A stretch of 64,000 nucleotides of DNA from Acidobacteriota bacterium (GCA_016700175.1 CP065003.1:1684001-1748000), one strand, 5' to 3'. Counted from the stretch's first letter, positions 53,524 to 61,484 are shown. The notes: a model not told the origin generated them from the letters alone. Translations and numbers: made by a program.

Positions 53524-54651
53524 TCAGGCCGTTTCGGGTTCGAGCTTCAAAGATTCGTTAAGTGCGTCGATCGCGACCTCAAGCTGGTCGTCGTCGGGGT
53601 CCTGGGTCGTGATGTTCTGGAGCCAGAGCCCGGGCGCCGTCATCAGCTTGAACACGGAACCCGACTCTTTCTTTGCCGCGTAACGGATGATCTCGTACGA
53701 GATCCCGGCAACCAGCGGCATAAGGATGATCCTGACGACCAGGTTCAGCCACATCTGCTCGAAATTGATGACCGAAAAGAGGACGATCGCGACAAGCATC
53801 ACGACCATCAGGAACGACGTCCCGCACCTGGGGTGCTGGCGTCTCTGGGTCCGTGCGTTCTCGACGCTAAGGTTCAGCCCTTTCTCCCAAGTGAAGACCG
53901 TTTTGTGCTCCGCACCGTGGTACTGGAATACACGGTGGATGTCCTTCAGGAACGACATCGAGAAGATCATCACCACGAAGAAGAACATTCTGATCACGCC
54001 GTCGATGAGGTTGAAGGCGATCCAGCTTTCGGGCTTTACTTCCCAGATATATGCCTTCGTCATCGCCCACCAGCCGGCGGCTTCGGCGACCAGAGGCGCC
54101 TCCGCCCAGCCCAGCGCGATGAACAATACGTTGGTCAGAAGTAGCGGCGCGACGATGAACAAAGCGATGTTGAACGCAAGCGCGAAGATGATCGATCCAA
54201 CGGCGCTTGCGGACTGCTTCGCCTTCGAGGCCTTCGAGCCCGGCTTCCTATCTTCGGGAAGCGTCATCTTCGCGGGAGCCTTCGTGAAGTTCTCATCGGT
54301 CGTTCCCTCGACCAGCGCGGGCTCCATCCCGACTTCCTTGACCTTGGCGAGCTCTTCCTGCTCCTTCAGATCGTCCTCGTAGACGCGCGCCGAAAAGTTC
54401 AGCGCCTTGATCCCGAGCGCGAGCGACTGGATAAGCGTCGCGCCTCCGCGGAGGATCGGGATGTTGAGCCACTTGTACCTGTCGCTCCATTTCGGGAGCT
54501 TTTCGGCAGTTCGGACAATGGATCCGTCGGACTTCCTGCAGGCGATCGCGTAAGCGTTCGGAGTGCGCATCATCACGCCTTCCATAACCGCCTGACCTCC
54601 GACGATCAGGTCTCGCTCGACCGCCAGAAACAGCTGTATAAACCTTTTCAT
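53524..54651 (-). CDS. DUF1385 integral membrane protein
   Basis: A 375-residue membrane protein of the PF07136 (YqhQ-like) family. The N-terminal signature is LIVGGQAVMEGVMMRTPNAY, with IPILRGGATLIQSLALGIKA. Four or five membrane segments follow, then the conserved histidine-rich VFQYHGAEHKTVFTWE and HPRCGTSFLMVVML. ATG 54651 is chosen because it starts directly before the signature; an upstream in-frame extension is unlike the family. The function is unknown, but the gene is repeatedly found between rpmE and prfA. Confidence 0.93.
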   Translation of the reverse strand: MKRFIQLFLAVERDLIVGGQAVMEGVMMRTPNAYAIACRKSDGSIVRTAEKLPKWSDRYKWLNIPILRGGATLIQSLALGIKALNFSARVYEDDLKEQEELAKVKEVGMEPALVEGTTDENFTKAPAKMTLPEDRKPGSKASKAKQSASAVGSIIFALAFNIALFIVAPLLLTNVLFIALGWAEAPLVAEAAGWWAMTKAYIWEVKPESWIAFNLIDGVIRMFFFVVMIFSMSFLKDIHRVFQYHGAEHKTVFTWEKGLNLSVENARTQRRQHPRCGTSFLMVVMLVAIVLFSVINFEQMWLNLVVRIILMPLVAGISYEIIRYAAKKESGSVFKLMTAPGLWLQNITTQDPDDDQLEVAIDALNESLKLEPETA

Positions 54652-54866
54652 ATGCCCGTCTCTGAAGTTTTCCTTTCCCGAATAGATGTCCAATCGGCCG
54701 GAATCGCAAAAAACAACGCCGGCGATCCTGATCTTTGAGGGCTGAGGCTCGTAAAAATTATACACGAAGCCTGTCGGCGCCCTCGAATCACGCGCCGGCG
54801 TACGGTTGTTACAAAGCTACAGTTGTGTGCAAACGGGAACTGCCATTCCCTTCTCGTTCCTCCGGT

Positions 54867-55079
54867 CTATTTCGAGCCCCTTTTCGCAAACCGCTTGTTG
54901 AACCTGTCAACGCGTCCCGCGGTGTCGACGAGCTTCTGCTTGCCGGTAAAGAACGGATGGCACTCCGAACAGATCTCGATCTGCAATGTGTCGCCAAGCG
55001 TCGAGCGGGTCTCGAACGAGTGCCCGCAAGCGCAGGTGACCGTGATCGTGTCGTAGCTGGGATGGATCTCTGTTTTCAT
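54867..55079 (-). CDS. rpmE: 50S ribosomal protein L31, zinc-binding type
   Basis: A 70-residue large-subunit protein. Start MKTEIHPSYDTITVTCACGH. Zinc cysteines are CAC in the N-terminal strand and CSEC (ICSECHPFF), so it is the C+ form, which stores zinc when replete. The TGKQKLVDTAGRVDRFNKRF tail is typical. Length is usual. The 215-base gap to DUF1385 holds no other supported feature. Confidence 0.96.
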   Translation of the reverse strand: MKTEIHPSYDTITVTCACGHSFETRSTLGDTLQIEICSECHPFFTGKQKLVDTAGRVDRFNKRFAKRGSK

Positions 55080-55666
55080 TTTAGTAGTACCCCCCTTGTT
55101 ATGAATTTCGGCACAAAGTGCAAACGTAAATAATAAGCAGGAAGGCGTGCAAATGCAAGGCGGCTTTTCAATGGGCAAAGGTGTGTGGGCATTCAGGACT
55201 CTGGGACCGCAGGCGTCTGGACCGCGGGCGTCCCCGCACAGGCCAATTCTTATCTTTCTGGACCGCGGGCGTCCTCGCCCGCCTCACTGGCCAACTCTGA
55301 TCTTCCCGGACCGCGGGCGTCCCCGCCCGCACAGGCCAACTCTGATCTTCCCGGACCGCCGGCGTCCTCGCCCGCCTCACTGGTCAATGGTGAGTCGCGC
55401 AGCGACGACCTGCTTTTAGCCGCGGGTGGAGCGAAGCGGAACCCGCGGGAAGGTGACAAATTCAACGGCAAGCCGCTTTAGCGGCGGCAGATCAACGCCT
55501 GTCATTTACCTTGGGACACGGTCTGTAGACCGATGCATCAGCCCGTGACACCGAAGAAAGAAATCCCCGGCACTCAAAAATCCCGTATACTTGCGCACTA
55601 AATGGATCAGGCAGGCAGGTCAGTTCGCAATTGATGCAACTATCAGGCTCAGTAAGAAACGCCCAA
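55080..55666. repeat. Palindrome-rich gap with a 41-48-bp degenerate tandem repeat
   Basis: Between about 55204 and 55390, units starting GGACCGCGGGCG occur at 55204, 55219, 55260, 55308 and 55353; several contain GCGGGCG-TCCT-CGCCCGC hairpins. Further on lie a CCGCGGGT/ACCCGCGG hairpin (55420-55448) and the palindrome GCCGCTTTAGCGGC (55472-55485). No gene is supported; open frames through this block are repeat artefacts. Confidence 0.85.
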
Positions 55667-56092
55667 ATGAAACAGAAAGATGAGCGAATCAAAAGTATCT
55701 GGGATGCTTATCAGTATTTGTTCTACCGAATCTATATCTGGCAGCTGTATCTTTTTGGAAAGGACGATGTTCCAGAGTTTACAGCGCTGGTTGGCAATTC
55801 GGTTCTTCTTGGGTTCAATCTGCTCACGCTGGTTACTGTCTATCAGGTTGTTGCGGGCCACACCTTCAGAATTGATTACGAGTATCCGATTCTAGGGGTG
55901 TTATTGATCTACTTGGTGAACTACTTTTTGTTGATTCGTGGCAACAAGACGCAGGCGATTGTGGACAGGTTCTCGTCAGAGGGCGAAGGTCAGAGGAAGA
56001 GACGACTGGTTTATTGCTTAGGCTATGTAGTTCTAACTTTCCTGACTTTTTTCATTTCCGTTGCCTTGAGTCCGAATGCAAGATGGTGGTGA
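55667..56092 (+). CDS. Small low-GC membrane protein, unknown function
   Basis: A 141-residue protein starting MKQKDERIKSIWDAYQYLFY. It has three or four predicted membrane helices (about 42-62, 75-95 and 115-135). Its GC content is visibly lower and its codons AT-richer than neighbouring genes, which suggests recent acquisition. It lies between GCCGCTTTAGCGGC (55472) and its reverse complement (56272), exactly 800 bases apart, and is followed by a run of 13 C. I recognise no family. Confidence 0.6.
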   Translation: MKQKDERIKSIWDAYQYLFYRIYIWQLYLFGKDDVPEFTALVGNSVLLGFNLLTLVTVYQVVAGHTFRIDYEYPILGVLLIYLVNYFLLIRGNKTQAIVDRFSSEGEGQRKRRLVYCLGYVVLTFLTFFISVALSPNARWW

Positions 56093-56095
56093 TGT

Positions 56096-56108
56096 CCCCC
56101 CCCCCCCC
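56096..56108 (+). repeat. Homopolymer run of 13 C
   Basis: C x 13 begins 3 bases after the TGA stop of the small membrane protein. It is outside coding sequence, so it does not affect a reading frame as annotated. It is either a genuine slip-prone tract or a sequencing/assembly artefact. Confidence 0.9.
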
Positions 56109-56468
56109 TAACGTCAGATGAGTGTCAGTTCCAGAGGCAAGTTAAGGGACGAGAGGAAAATCGACCGTAAAACGCGCAGAGATTGGCTCTCGATTGAAAA
56201 TCGCGTGAGAGCAAAAGCAGCAGATTGTCTTCCCTCGCGTCCGTTGCGGCCTTTGCGTTGGGATTCCTGCCGCCGCTAAAGCGGCTAATGCATCTTAAAT
56301 GCCTCGAAAGAAACGTCCGGACTTTATCTGCACTCTCTGCGTGCTCTGCGGCTGCTTCTCCTGAGGTTGCGATCTACGCCTTCCCTGACGGTCGGGCTAC
56401 AGACACTTCCGCATCCTGTTTAGTGATCCCTCTTCCTGACTCCTGACTTCTGACTCCTGACTTCTATC
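56109..56468. repeat. Gap with REP palindrome, 9-bp words and GTCAGGA heptamers
   Basis: 56228-56258 and 56333-56358 hold 9-base words (CTCTGCGTG CTCTGCGGC). 56272-56285 is GCCGCTAAAGCGGC. 56434-56468 is five heptamers (TCCTGAC, TCCTGAC, TTCTGAC, TCCTGAC, TTCTATC). On the minus strand the last unit contains the rsmG TAG stop (56464-56466). No gene is supported. Confidence 0.85.
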
Positions 56469-57072
56469 TTCCGATCTCAAACACAAACCTCTGCTCCGAC
56501 ATAGGGATCAGCGTTCTCTCGAACCCGATCCCGTTCGCGGTCAGCGATTCCTCGAGCGAAGGTCCGCCGAAGAGGATCGTCTTCTTACCGCCGGCCCATT
56601 TCACAAGCTTCGGGACGATCTTCGGGAACTTGTCCAAGGCTCGCGCAGTGACGACGCCCTTCGGAGGGAACTCCGCCTCGGCGAACTGTTTGTTTATGAC
56701 CCGTACGCGCCGCCCGATCCCGCACTCGTCGGCCGCCTGCTGTAGGAACTCCGCCTTCTTCGCTTTCGACTCGATGAGGATCACCTCCAGGTCCTTCCGG
56801 AAGATCGCCAGAGGGATGCCAGGCAGGCCGCCGCCAGAGCCCACATCGACTACCTTCGCGCCTTCTGGCAGTGATCCGGCGATGAAAACCGATTCCAGGA
56901 TATGCCTGACCGCGAACTCTTCTTCTGAACACGGCGCGACAAGATGAAGCAGGTCGTTCCGAGAGACCAGAAACTCGTAGTAAGTCGCGAACCGGCCGAG
57001 CGCGTCCTCGGACAATTCAACGCCGAACGCCGCCTGATGCTCGAGGAGCGCCGCTCGAAGTTGATCCGTCAT
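56464..57072 (-). CDS. rsmG: 16S rRNA (guanine-527-N7)-methyltransferase RsmG
   Basis: A 202-residue SAM-dependent methyltransferase acting on the 530 loop of 16S rRNA. The SAM motif is VVDVGSGGGLPGIPLAIF. The family marks LILIESKAKKAEFLQQ-type (VILIESKAKKAEFLQQA) and VTARALDKFPKIVP are present. The start MTDQLRAALLEHQAAFG is chosen; the frame upstream runs into the tRNA-Leu gene. rsmG often sits with mnmG and parA/parB, not seen here. Confidence 0.95.
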   Translation of the reverse strand: MTDQLRAALLEHQAAFGVELSEDALGRFATYYEFLVSRNDLLHLVAPCSEEEFAVRHILESVFIAGSLPEGAKVVDVGSGGGLPGIPLAIFRKDLEVILIESKAKKAEFLQQAADECGIGRRVRVINKQFAEAEFPPKGVVTARALDKFPKIVPKLVKWAGGKKTILFGGPSLEESLTANGIGFERTLIPMSEQRFVFEIGR

Positions 57073-57108
57073 TCCTGTTTCCAAAGGGAGTTCTTTTGAG
57101 GAAGGTAA

Positions 57109-57195
57109 TGGTGCGGATGAGAAGATTTGAACTTCCACGAGATTGCTCTCACGGGCTTCTGAGACCCGCGCGTCTACCGATTCCGCCACATCCGC
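57109..57195 (-). tRNA. tRNA-Leu (anticodon CAG)
   Basis: An 87-base class II tRNA. The acceptor stem GCGGATG/CATCCGC is perfect 7 bp, with discriminator A and an encoded CCA. The D-arm contains GGCGGAATCGGTAGACGC. The anticodon loop CTCAGAA reads CAG between stems CGGGT and GCCCG. There is a long variable arm (GAGAGCAATCTC) and a T-arm with TTCAAAT. It lies 36 bases upstream of the rsmG start on the same strand. Confidence 0.95.
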
Positions 57196-57308
57196 AAAAT
57201 GTGAAGCGCCCTTTAATATACATAAAGGATGAAGTCGCATTCAAGCGTGCCGAGACCGCGCCCTCTCCGTTTTGGTGTTTTCGATGCGCATTCTTTAAGA
57301 TTCAATCA

Positions 57309-58007
57309 ATGACGGAAGGCTTCAGAGAAAGGCTCGGCGCGGTTAACGAGCGTATCAAAGCCGCGTGCGAACGCGCGGGCAGAGATCCGTCCGAGGTCAA
57401 ACTGGTCGCTGTCAGCAAGACGCATCCCGCGGAGACCGTGCGGGAAGCCGTAGAGGCAGGGATCTTTATCTTCGGCGAAAACAAGGTCCAGGAAGGGCTT
57501 GGCAAGATAGAAGAGGTAGGCGACTCCAAATGCGAGTGGCATCTGATCGGCCATCTTCAGTCGAACAAGGCGAAGAAAGCTCTCAAGTCGTTCGACGTGA
57601 TCCAGACCGTCGATTCGATAAAGATCGCCGAAAGGCTGGACAGGATAGCCGGCGAAGAAAGTATTGAAGACTTCCCTGTCTTTATACAGGTGGATCTGGG
57701 CAAAGAAGCGACAAAGTCCGGTGTTTACGAAGAAGAACTCGATGAACTTGTCGACACCGTGTTGAAGTGCCCGAACCTGCGTTTCGAAGGCCTGATGACC
57801 ATTCCGCCGTATCTTCCGGACCCCGACGACGTGCGGCCGTATTTCAGAAGGCTTCGGGGACTGAGGGACAATCTGAAAAATGAGGGCGCGTTCGGAGACG
57901 CGCGCGGCGAGCTTTCGATGGGGATGAGCCACGATTTCGAGGCGGCGATCGAGGAAGGTGCGACGATCGTCCGCGTAGGCACCGCGATCTTCGGACCCAG
58001 GAGATGA
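57309..58007 (+). CDS. YggS-type pyridoxal phosphate homeostasis protein
   Basis: A 232-residue fold-type III PLP-binding protein that maintains PLP levels without known catalysis. The PLP lysine lies in VKLVAVSKTHPAETVREAVE. The conserved FGENKVQEGLGKIEE, WHLIGHLQSNK, SMGMSHDFEAAIEEGATIVRVG and FGPRR segments are all present. ATG 57309 is preferred over in-frame codons further upstream, which fall in the tRNA region. Its TGA overlaps the next ATG. It heads a yggS - DUF6010-like - yggT - DUF167 cluster. Confidence 0.95.
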   Translation: MTEGFRERLGAVNERIKAACERAGRDPSEVKLVAVSKTHPAETVREAVEAGIFIFGENKVQEGLGKIEEVGDSKCEWHLIGHLQSNKAKKALKSFDVIQTVDSIKIAERLDRIAGEESIEDFPVFIQVDLGKEATKSGVYEEELDELVDTVLKCPNLRFEGLMTIPPYLPDPDDVRPYFRRLRGLRDNLKNEGAFGDARGELSMGMSHDFEAAIEEGATIVRVGTAIFGPRR

Positions 58008-58432
58008 CCTTGAACGAGATCCTGATCGAGATAGTCATCGGCGCCGTGATCGGCGCTGCGGCGATCGCACCGTTCGCAAGGCGCGGAAAGCGGTTTCTCC
58101 AAACCTATTTCGCGGTTACGCTCATTATCGCTGCGGTTGTTTACGCGGTCTTCGCCTCTGCCGGAATCGTGGCGGGAACGGCATCCTCAGGATGGCTCTG
58201 GACCGAACTCTCCGGAGTTGCGGTGTTCGCGGTCCCCGCTTATCTCGGATACAAGGGCCGGCCTTGGCTGCTTTCGCTCGGCTGGTTCGTGCATCTGTTC
58301 TGGGACACGGCACTTCACGGCGGTCCGGGGACGTCGTTTGTCCCCGACTTCTATCCGGGCTTTTGCGTCGGCTTCGACCTCGTTTTTGCTGCATTTATCG
58401 CCTATTATTTTTACTTCAGGGAACGCGCTTGA
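58004..58432 (+). CDS. Small membrane protein, possibly DUF6010
   Basis: A 142-residue protein with four predicted membrane helices (about 5-25, 38-58, 68-85 and 118-138). The signature-like WFVHLFWDTALHGGPGTSF and PDFYPGFCVGFDLVFAAF resemble the WxxH-x-xWD...H and P-W-Y-P patterns of DUF6010 proteins, but the match is from memory. It begins in the yggS stop codon (ATGA) and ends 3 bases before yggT, so it is part of that operon. Function unknown. Confidence 0.65.
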   Translation: MTLNEILIEIVIGAVIGAAAIAPFARRGKRFLQTYFAVTLIIAAVVYAVFASAGIVAGTASSGWLWTELSGVAVFAVPAYLGYKGRPWLLSLGWFVHLFWDTALHGGPGTSFVPDFYPGFCVGFDLVFAAFIAYYFYFRERA

Positions 58433-58435
58433 CCT

Positions 58436-59032
58436 ATGCAGACACTGATCTACCCGATCATCCAGGGCTTCATAGTTTTCGTCGTGATGATCATCCTCGT
58501 GCTGATGATCCTGCGGCTGATCTTTAACTATTCCGACCCGAACCCTTTCAGTTTCATTGGCCGATTCTCTTTCAGGCTCAAGAAACTGACCGACCGGTGG
58601 GTCTACCCGATCGCGAGTTTTCTGGCATACCGCCGGATCGATACAAGGATCTCGCCCCTTATCGTTATAATCATCGCGATCGTTATCGGCTTCTTCATAC
58701 TCCAGCTGTTCTACAATCTTTTCTTCACGATCGACGGCGTCGCGATGAGCCTTCGGACCGCGCAGATAACGAAGGTAGCGGGATATCTCCTGTACGGAGC
58801 GATCGGAATTTACACGTTGCTGATCGTAGTCAGGATCGTGCTTTCGTGGGTGACAACCGGAACGAACAAGCTCTTGCGCCTCCTAAGCCGCCTTACCGAT
58901 CCGATCCTCGAGCCGTTCCGCAGGCTGATCCCGCCCCTGGGGATGTTCGACCTGTCGCCGATCATCGTGCTTTTTCTCCTGCACTTCATACAGATCGCCG
59001 TGTTCGCCGTGTTCGGCCTCGGGCAGATGTGA
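58436..59032 (+). CDS. YggT-family membrane protein
   Basis: A 198-residue protein with two copies of the YggT module, each a pair of helices joined by a loop. Copy 1 (about 5-90) has LILRLIFNYSDPNP-type (LMILRLIFNYSDPNPFSFIG) then KLTDRWVYPI. Copy 2 (about 115-195) has VVRIVLSWV and RLTDPILEPFRRLIPPLGMF. YggT proteins often lie next to yggS and DUF167, as here, and are linked to osmotic or cell-division phenotypes in some species. Inner membrane. Confidence 0.9.
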   Translation: MQTLIYPIIQGFIVFVVMIILVLMILRLIFNYSDPNPFSFIGRFSFRLKKLTDRWVYPIASFLAYRRIDTRISPLIVIIIAIVIGFFILQLFYNLFFTIDGVAMSLRTAQITKVAGYLLYGAIGIYTLLIVVRIVLSWVTTGTNKLLRLLSRLTDPILEPFRRLIPPLGMFDLSPIIVLFLLHFIQIAVFAVFGLGQM

Positions 59033-59037
59033 CGCGG

Positions 59038-59334
59038 ATGATCGAGTTCGATGAGCAGAAAGGGACTCTCGAGATCAGGGTCCTCGTCGTCCCGAGAGCT
59101 TCAAAGACCGAGTTAAAGGGAGAACATGACGGTTACCTGAGAGTGCGGGTAGCCGCGCCTCCGGTCGAAGGCGCCGCAAACGCGGAACTGATCGCGTTCT
59201 TCGCGAAGCTGCTGGGGATTCCCAAGTCGTCGATAGAGATCGCTTCGGGAGAAACGTCGCGCAGGAAGTCGGTCCGACTGAACGGTATCGACCGGAAAGA
59301 CGCTGCTGAGATCAGGGCGCTTCTTTCTCAGTAG
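59038..59334 (+). CDS. DUF167 (YggU-type) protein
   Basis: A 98-residue protein with the DUF167 pattern VLVVPRASKTELKG...LRVRVAAPPVEGAANAELIA and SSIEIASGETSRRKSVRL. These small alpha-beta proteins bind an unknown ligand. It sits 5 bases after the yggT gene, completing the conserved cluster. It converges with the small membrane-protein gene on the minus strand, whose stop codon overlaps its end by 7 bases. Confidence 0.92.
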   Translation: MIEFDEQKGTLEIRVLVVPRASKTELKGEHDGYLRVRVAAPPVEGAANAELIAFFAKLLGIPKSSIEIASGETSRRKSVRLNGIDRKDAAEIRALLSQ

Positions 59335-59540
59335 AGCCGCGAGGCGATCCGCTTCATTATCAAGGCCGAGAAGTAAAGAAGTGCGGCCGCACAGGCCACA
59401 AACGCCGCCCCGAAGACCACCGAATCGCTCGTCGCCCAACCATTGTCACCCGAGAACGCCGGAAAGAAATGCCACGCTCCTACTCCCTCAAGAAAGAGTG
59501 CCAGCAGTATGACTGAAAGTACCGTAAGGTCCCTGTTCAT
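59328..59540 (-). CDS. Small two-helix membrane protein
   Basis: A 70-residue protein (start MNRDLTVLSVILLALFLEGV) with two hydrophobic segments (about 5-25 and 42-62). Support for translation is a strong ribosome site: AAGGAGGC at about 59545-59552 reads upstream of the ATG on the minus strand. It is not part of the yggS operon because of its orientation. No family recognised. Confidence 0.65.
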   Translation of the reverse strand: MNRDLTVLSVILLALFLEGVGAWHFFPAFSGDNGWATSDSVVFGAAFVACAAALLYFSALIMKRIASRLY

Positions 59541-59714
59541 TTAAGCCTCCTTTGTACTTCTCAATTGCACCACGGCGGTCTGAAGGCGGTGTGACACGCG
59601 CGTAAATTTTGTGTGAATCGCGATGTTTGCCTCGCCGAAAAACGGCGTGATATATTTCTCCTTTTCCCGGCGCCCTCGAGCCCGATATCTTCGACCGTTA
59701 CAAGGAATTCCCAA

Positions 59715-60455
59715 ATGTCCGGACACTCCAAATGGCACAGCATCAAGCATAAGAAAGGCGCGGCGGACGCCAAACGCGGCAAGATCTTCACTCGCCTGAT
59801 CCGCGAGATCACCGTCGCGGCGCGCGACGGCGGCGGCGATGTTGATATGAATCCCCGCCTCCGCAAGGCCGTCGCGGACGCGAAGGCGGCCAACATGCCT
59901 GCCGACAACATCGATCGCGCCATCAAGCGAGGTACGGGCGAAATGGAGGGCGTTTCGTACGAGGAGATCACTTACGAAGCCTACGGACCGGGCGGCGTCG
60001 CGATCCTGATCGAAACAATGACCGACAACCGGAACCGCACCGTTGCCGAGCTAAGACATTTGCTTTCAAAGAATAACGGGAATCTCGGCGAGTCCGGGTC
60101 GGTCGCCTGGATGTTCGACCGCAAGGGCTATTTCGTTGTCCCGAAGGAGCAGAGGTCGGAAGACGAACTGTTCGAGATCGCGATCGAGGCGGGCGCGGAG
60201 GACCTTAAGGACGACGAATCGAACTTCGAGATCTTCACCGCGCAAGACGCGTTCGAGGACGTGAAGAAGGCTGTCGAGGACGCGGGCATCAATCCGGAAG
60301 TCGCGGAAGTCTCGATGATCCCGCAGAACTACGTCAAGCTCGAAGGCGCAGACGCGCAGGCAATGCTGAAGCTCTACGACGCCATCGACGACCACGACGA
60401 CGTCCAGAACGTCTATTCGAATTTTGATATCGACGAGGCCGAGCTCACTTCGTGA
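59715..60455 (+). CDS. YebC/PmpR-family protein
   Basis: A 246-residue protein with the universal start SGHSKWHSIKHKKGAADAKR. Further marks are the basic cleft region TVAARDGGGDVDMNPRLRKA, MPADNIDRAIKRGTGE and the C-terminal SNFDIDEAELTS. Members are transcription regulators (PmpR) or, in newer work, relieve ribosome stalling at polyproline; which applies here is unknown. It is paired with ruvC, the classical yebC-ruvC order, although 254 bases of repeats now separate them. Confidence 0.95.
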   Translation: MSGHSKWHSIKHKKGAADAKRGKIFTRLIREITVAARDGGGDVDMNPRLRKAVADAKAANMPADNIDRAIKRGTGEMEGVSYEEITYEAYGPGGVAILIETMTDNRNRTVAELRHLLSKNNGNLGESGSVAWMFDRKGYFVVPKEQRSEDELFEIAIEAGAEDLKDDESNFEIFTAQDAFEDVKKAVEDAGINPEVAEVSMIPQNYVKLEGADAQAMLKLYDAIDDHDDVQNVYSNFDIDEAELTS

Positions 60456-60476
60456 GTCCGAAGTTCCGGGTTAGTC

Positions 60477-60709
60477 GTAGGGGCGGGGCTTGTCCCCGCC
60501 TACTCGTGGAGAACGCTGGCCCGTTTCTTGTTGGCCCTCTCTGCGGCTGATTCCGATCCTTCGTAAATCCTTCGTGAAGCTTTGTGTTTCTTCGTGGTCA
60601 ATACTTTTCGGCGTCGGTCGTCTTCAATGAAAGCCGGAGCCGGCCCCGCCCTCGCTCACGCCCGGGGTATCGGAAACCTTCTCCTGACTCCTGACTTCTG
60701 ACTTCTTAA
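60477..60709. repeat. GC palindrome, 9-11-bp words and GTCAGGA heptamers before ruvC
   Basis: 60477-60503 is the third copy of the 25-base GC palindrome GTAGGGGCGGGG-CTTG-TCCCCGCC, extended to GCCTAC. About 60540-60604 holds CTTCGT words of 9-11 bases. 60682-60709 is four heptamers (TCCTGAC, TCCTGAC, TTCTGAC, TTCTTAA) that end exactly at the base before the ruvC ATG, leaving no standard ribosome site. Confidence 0.85.
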
Positions 60710-61186
60710 ATGAGAGTTCTCGGCATCGATCCTGGAAGCGAGTCCCTCGGATGGGGGATTTTGGACGGCGGGCCTCTGAAATACAGGGGCATCGCTTACG
60801 GGGTCATACGCCCAGGGCGAGGACTTCCTTTCCCAAAGCGTCTTTCGAAGATCCACACAGACCTCACCGAAGTAATAGCCAAGTACGAACCCGAAGTGCT
60901 CGCGATCGAGGAAGCGTTCTTCGCAAAGAACGCCAAGGTCGCGATCAAGCTCGGCCAGGTCCGCGGCGTCGTGCTTCTTATCGGCGAATCGAACGGCCTG
61001 GAGATCGCCGAATACAGCCCGCGCCTTATCAAACAGACCATCGTCGGACACGGAAACGCCGAAAAACCGCAGGTCCAGGAGATGGTCCGGATCCTGCTCA
61101 AGCTCGAAAAGACCCCCGAACCCCACGACGCTGCCGACGCGCTTGCGACGGGCATCTGCCACTTTCACCATTGTTCACAACGATAG
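60710..61186 (+). CDS. ruvC: Crossover junction endonuclease RuvC
   Basis: A 158-residue Holliday junction resolvase. The catalytic acids are Asp7 (LGIDPGS), Glu67 (VLAIEEAFFAKN) and the C-terminal aspartates of EPHDAADALATGICH. The KNAKVAIKLGQVRGVVLL helix is typical. Length is slightly short of the usual 160-190. ATG 60710 starts immediately at the end of a heptamer array, so its translation signal is unusual. ruvA and ruvB are not in view. Confidence 0.96.
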   Translation: MRVLGIDPGSESLGWGILDGGPLKYRGIAYGVIRPGRGLPFPKRLSKIHTDLTEVIAKYEPEVLAIEEAFFAKNAKVAIKLGQVRGVVLLIGESNGLEIAEYSPRLIKQTIVGHGNAEKPQVQEMVRILLKLEKTPEPHDAADALATGICHFHHCSQR

Positions 61187-61484
61187 CGGAATAGAAATAA
61201 CCGCAGAGAGCGCAGATATTTTGTGGGCTTCAACGCAATGGTCGCGAAGAGCGCGAAGATTTTCAGGTTCTTTCCGCCAACGAATCTCAGTTTTCAATGA
61301 TGTCCCGACCGGTTGATCAACGGGGCAAATAGTTTCTTCGCGACCTTAGCGACCTTTGCGTTGAGAATCGTCCGAGAAACCGCTGCGAACTCGGCGGGTC
61401 GATAGCAGTGATTCCGTTTTCAACCTCATTCCTGTAATATTAAAGTTTCCTTTTCCAAGGTATTTTTACGAGGTAAAAGACAAA
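61187..61484. repeat. 9-bp repeat gap upstream of kgd
   Basis: Degenerate 9-base words: GCAGAGAGC GCAGA near 61202, GGTCGCGAAGAGCGCGAAG near 61240, and CTTCGCGA CCTTAGCGA CCTTTGCGT at 61336-61362 (inverted relative to the earlier patch). The kgd promoter should lie in the AT-rich stretch 61410-61470. A GAGGT motif precedes the GTG start. No gene is supported. Confidence 0.7.

Noticed and set aside
55147..55481. Pro/Arg-rich frames over the GGACCGCGGGCG repeats
   Set aside because: These frames come from the palindromic repeats in all phases; no ribosome site or homologous pattern.
56096..56108. Phase-variation tract controlling the small membrane protein
   Set aside because: The C run is after the stop codon, so slippage would not change the reading frame; a promoter effect on another gene is not evident.
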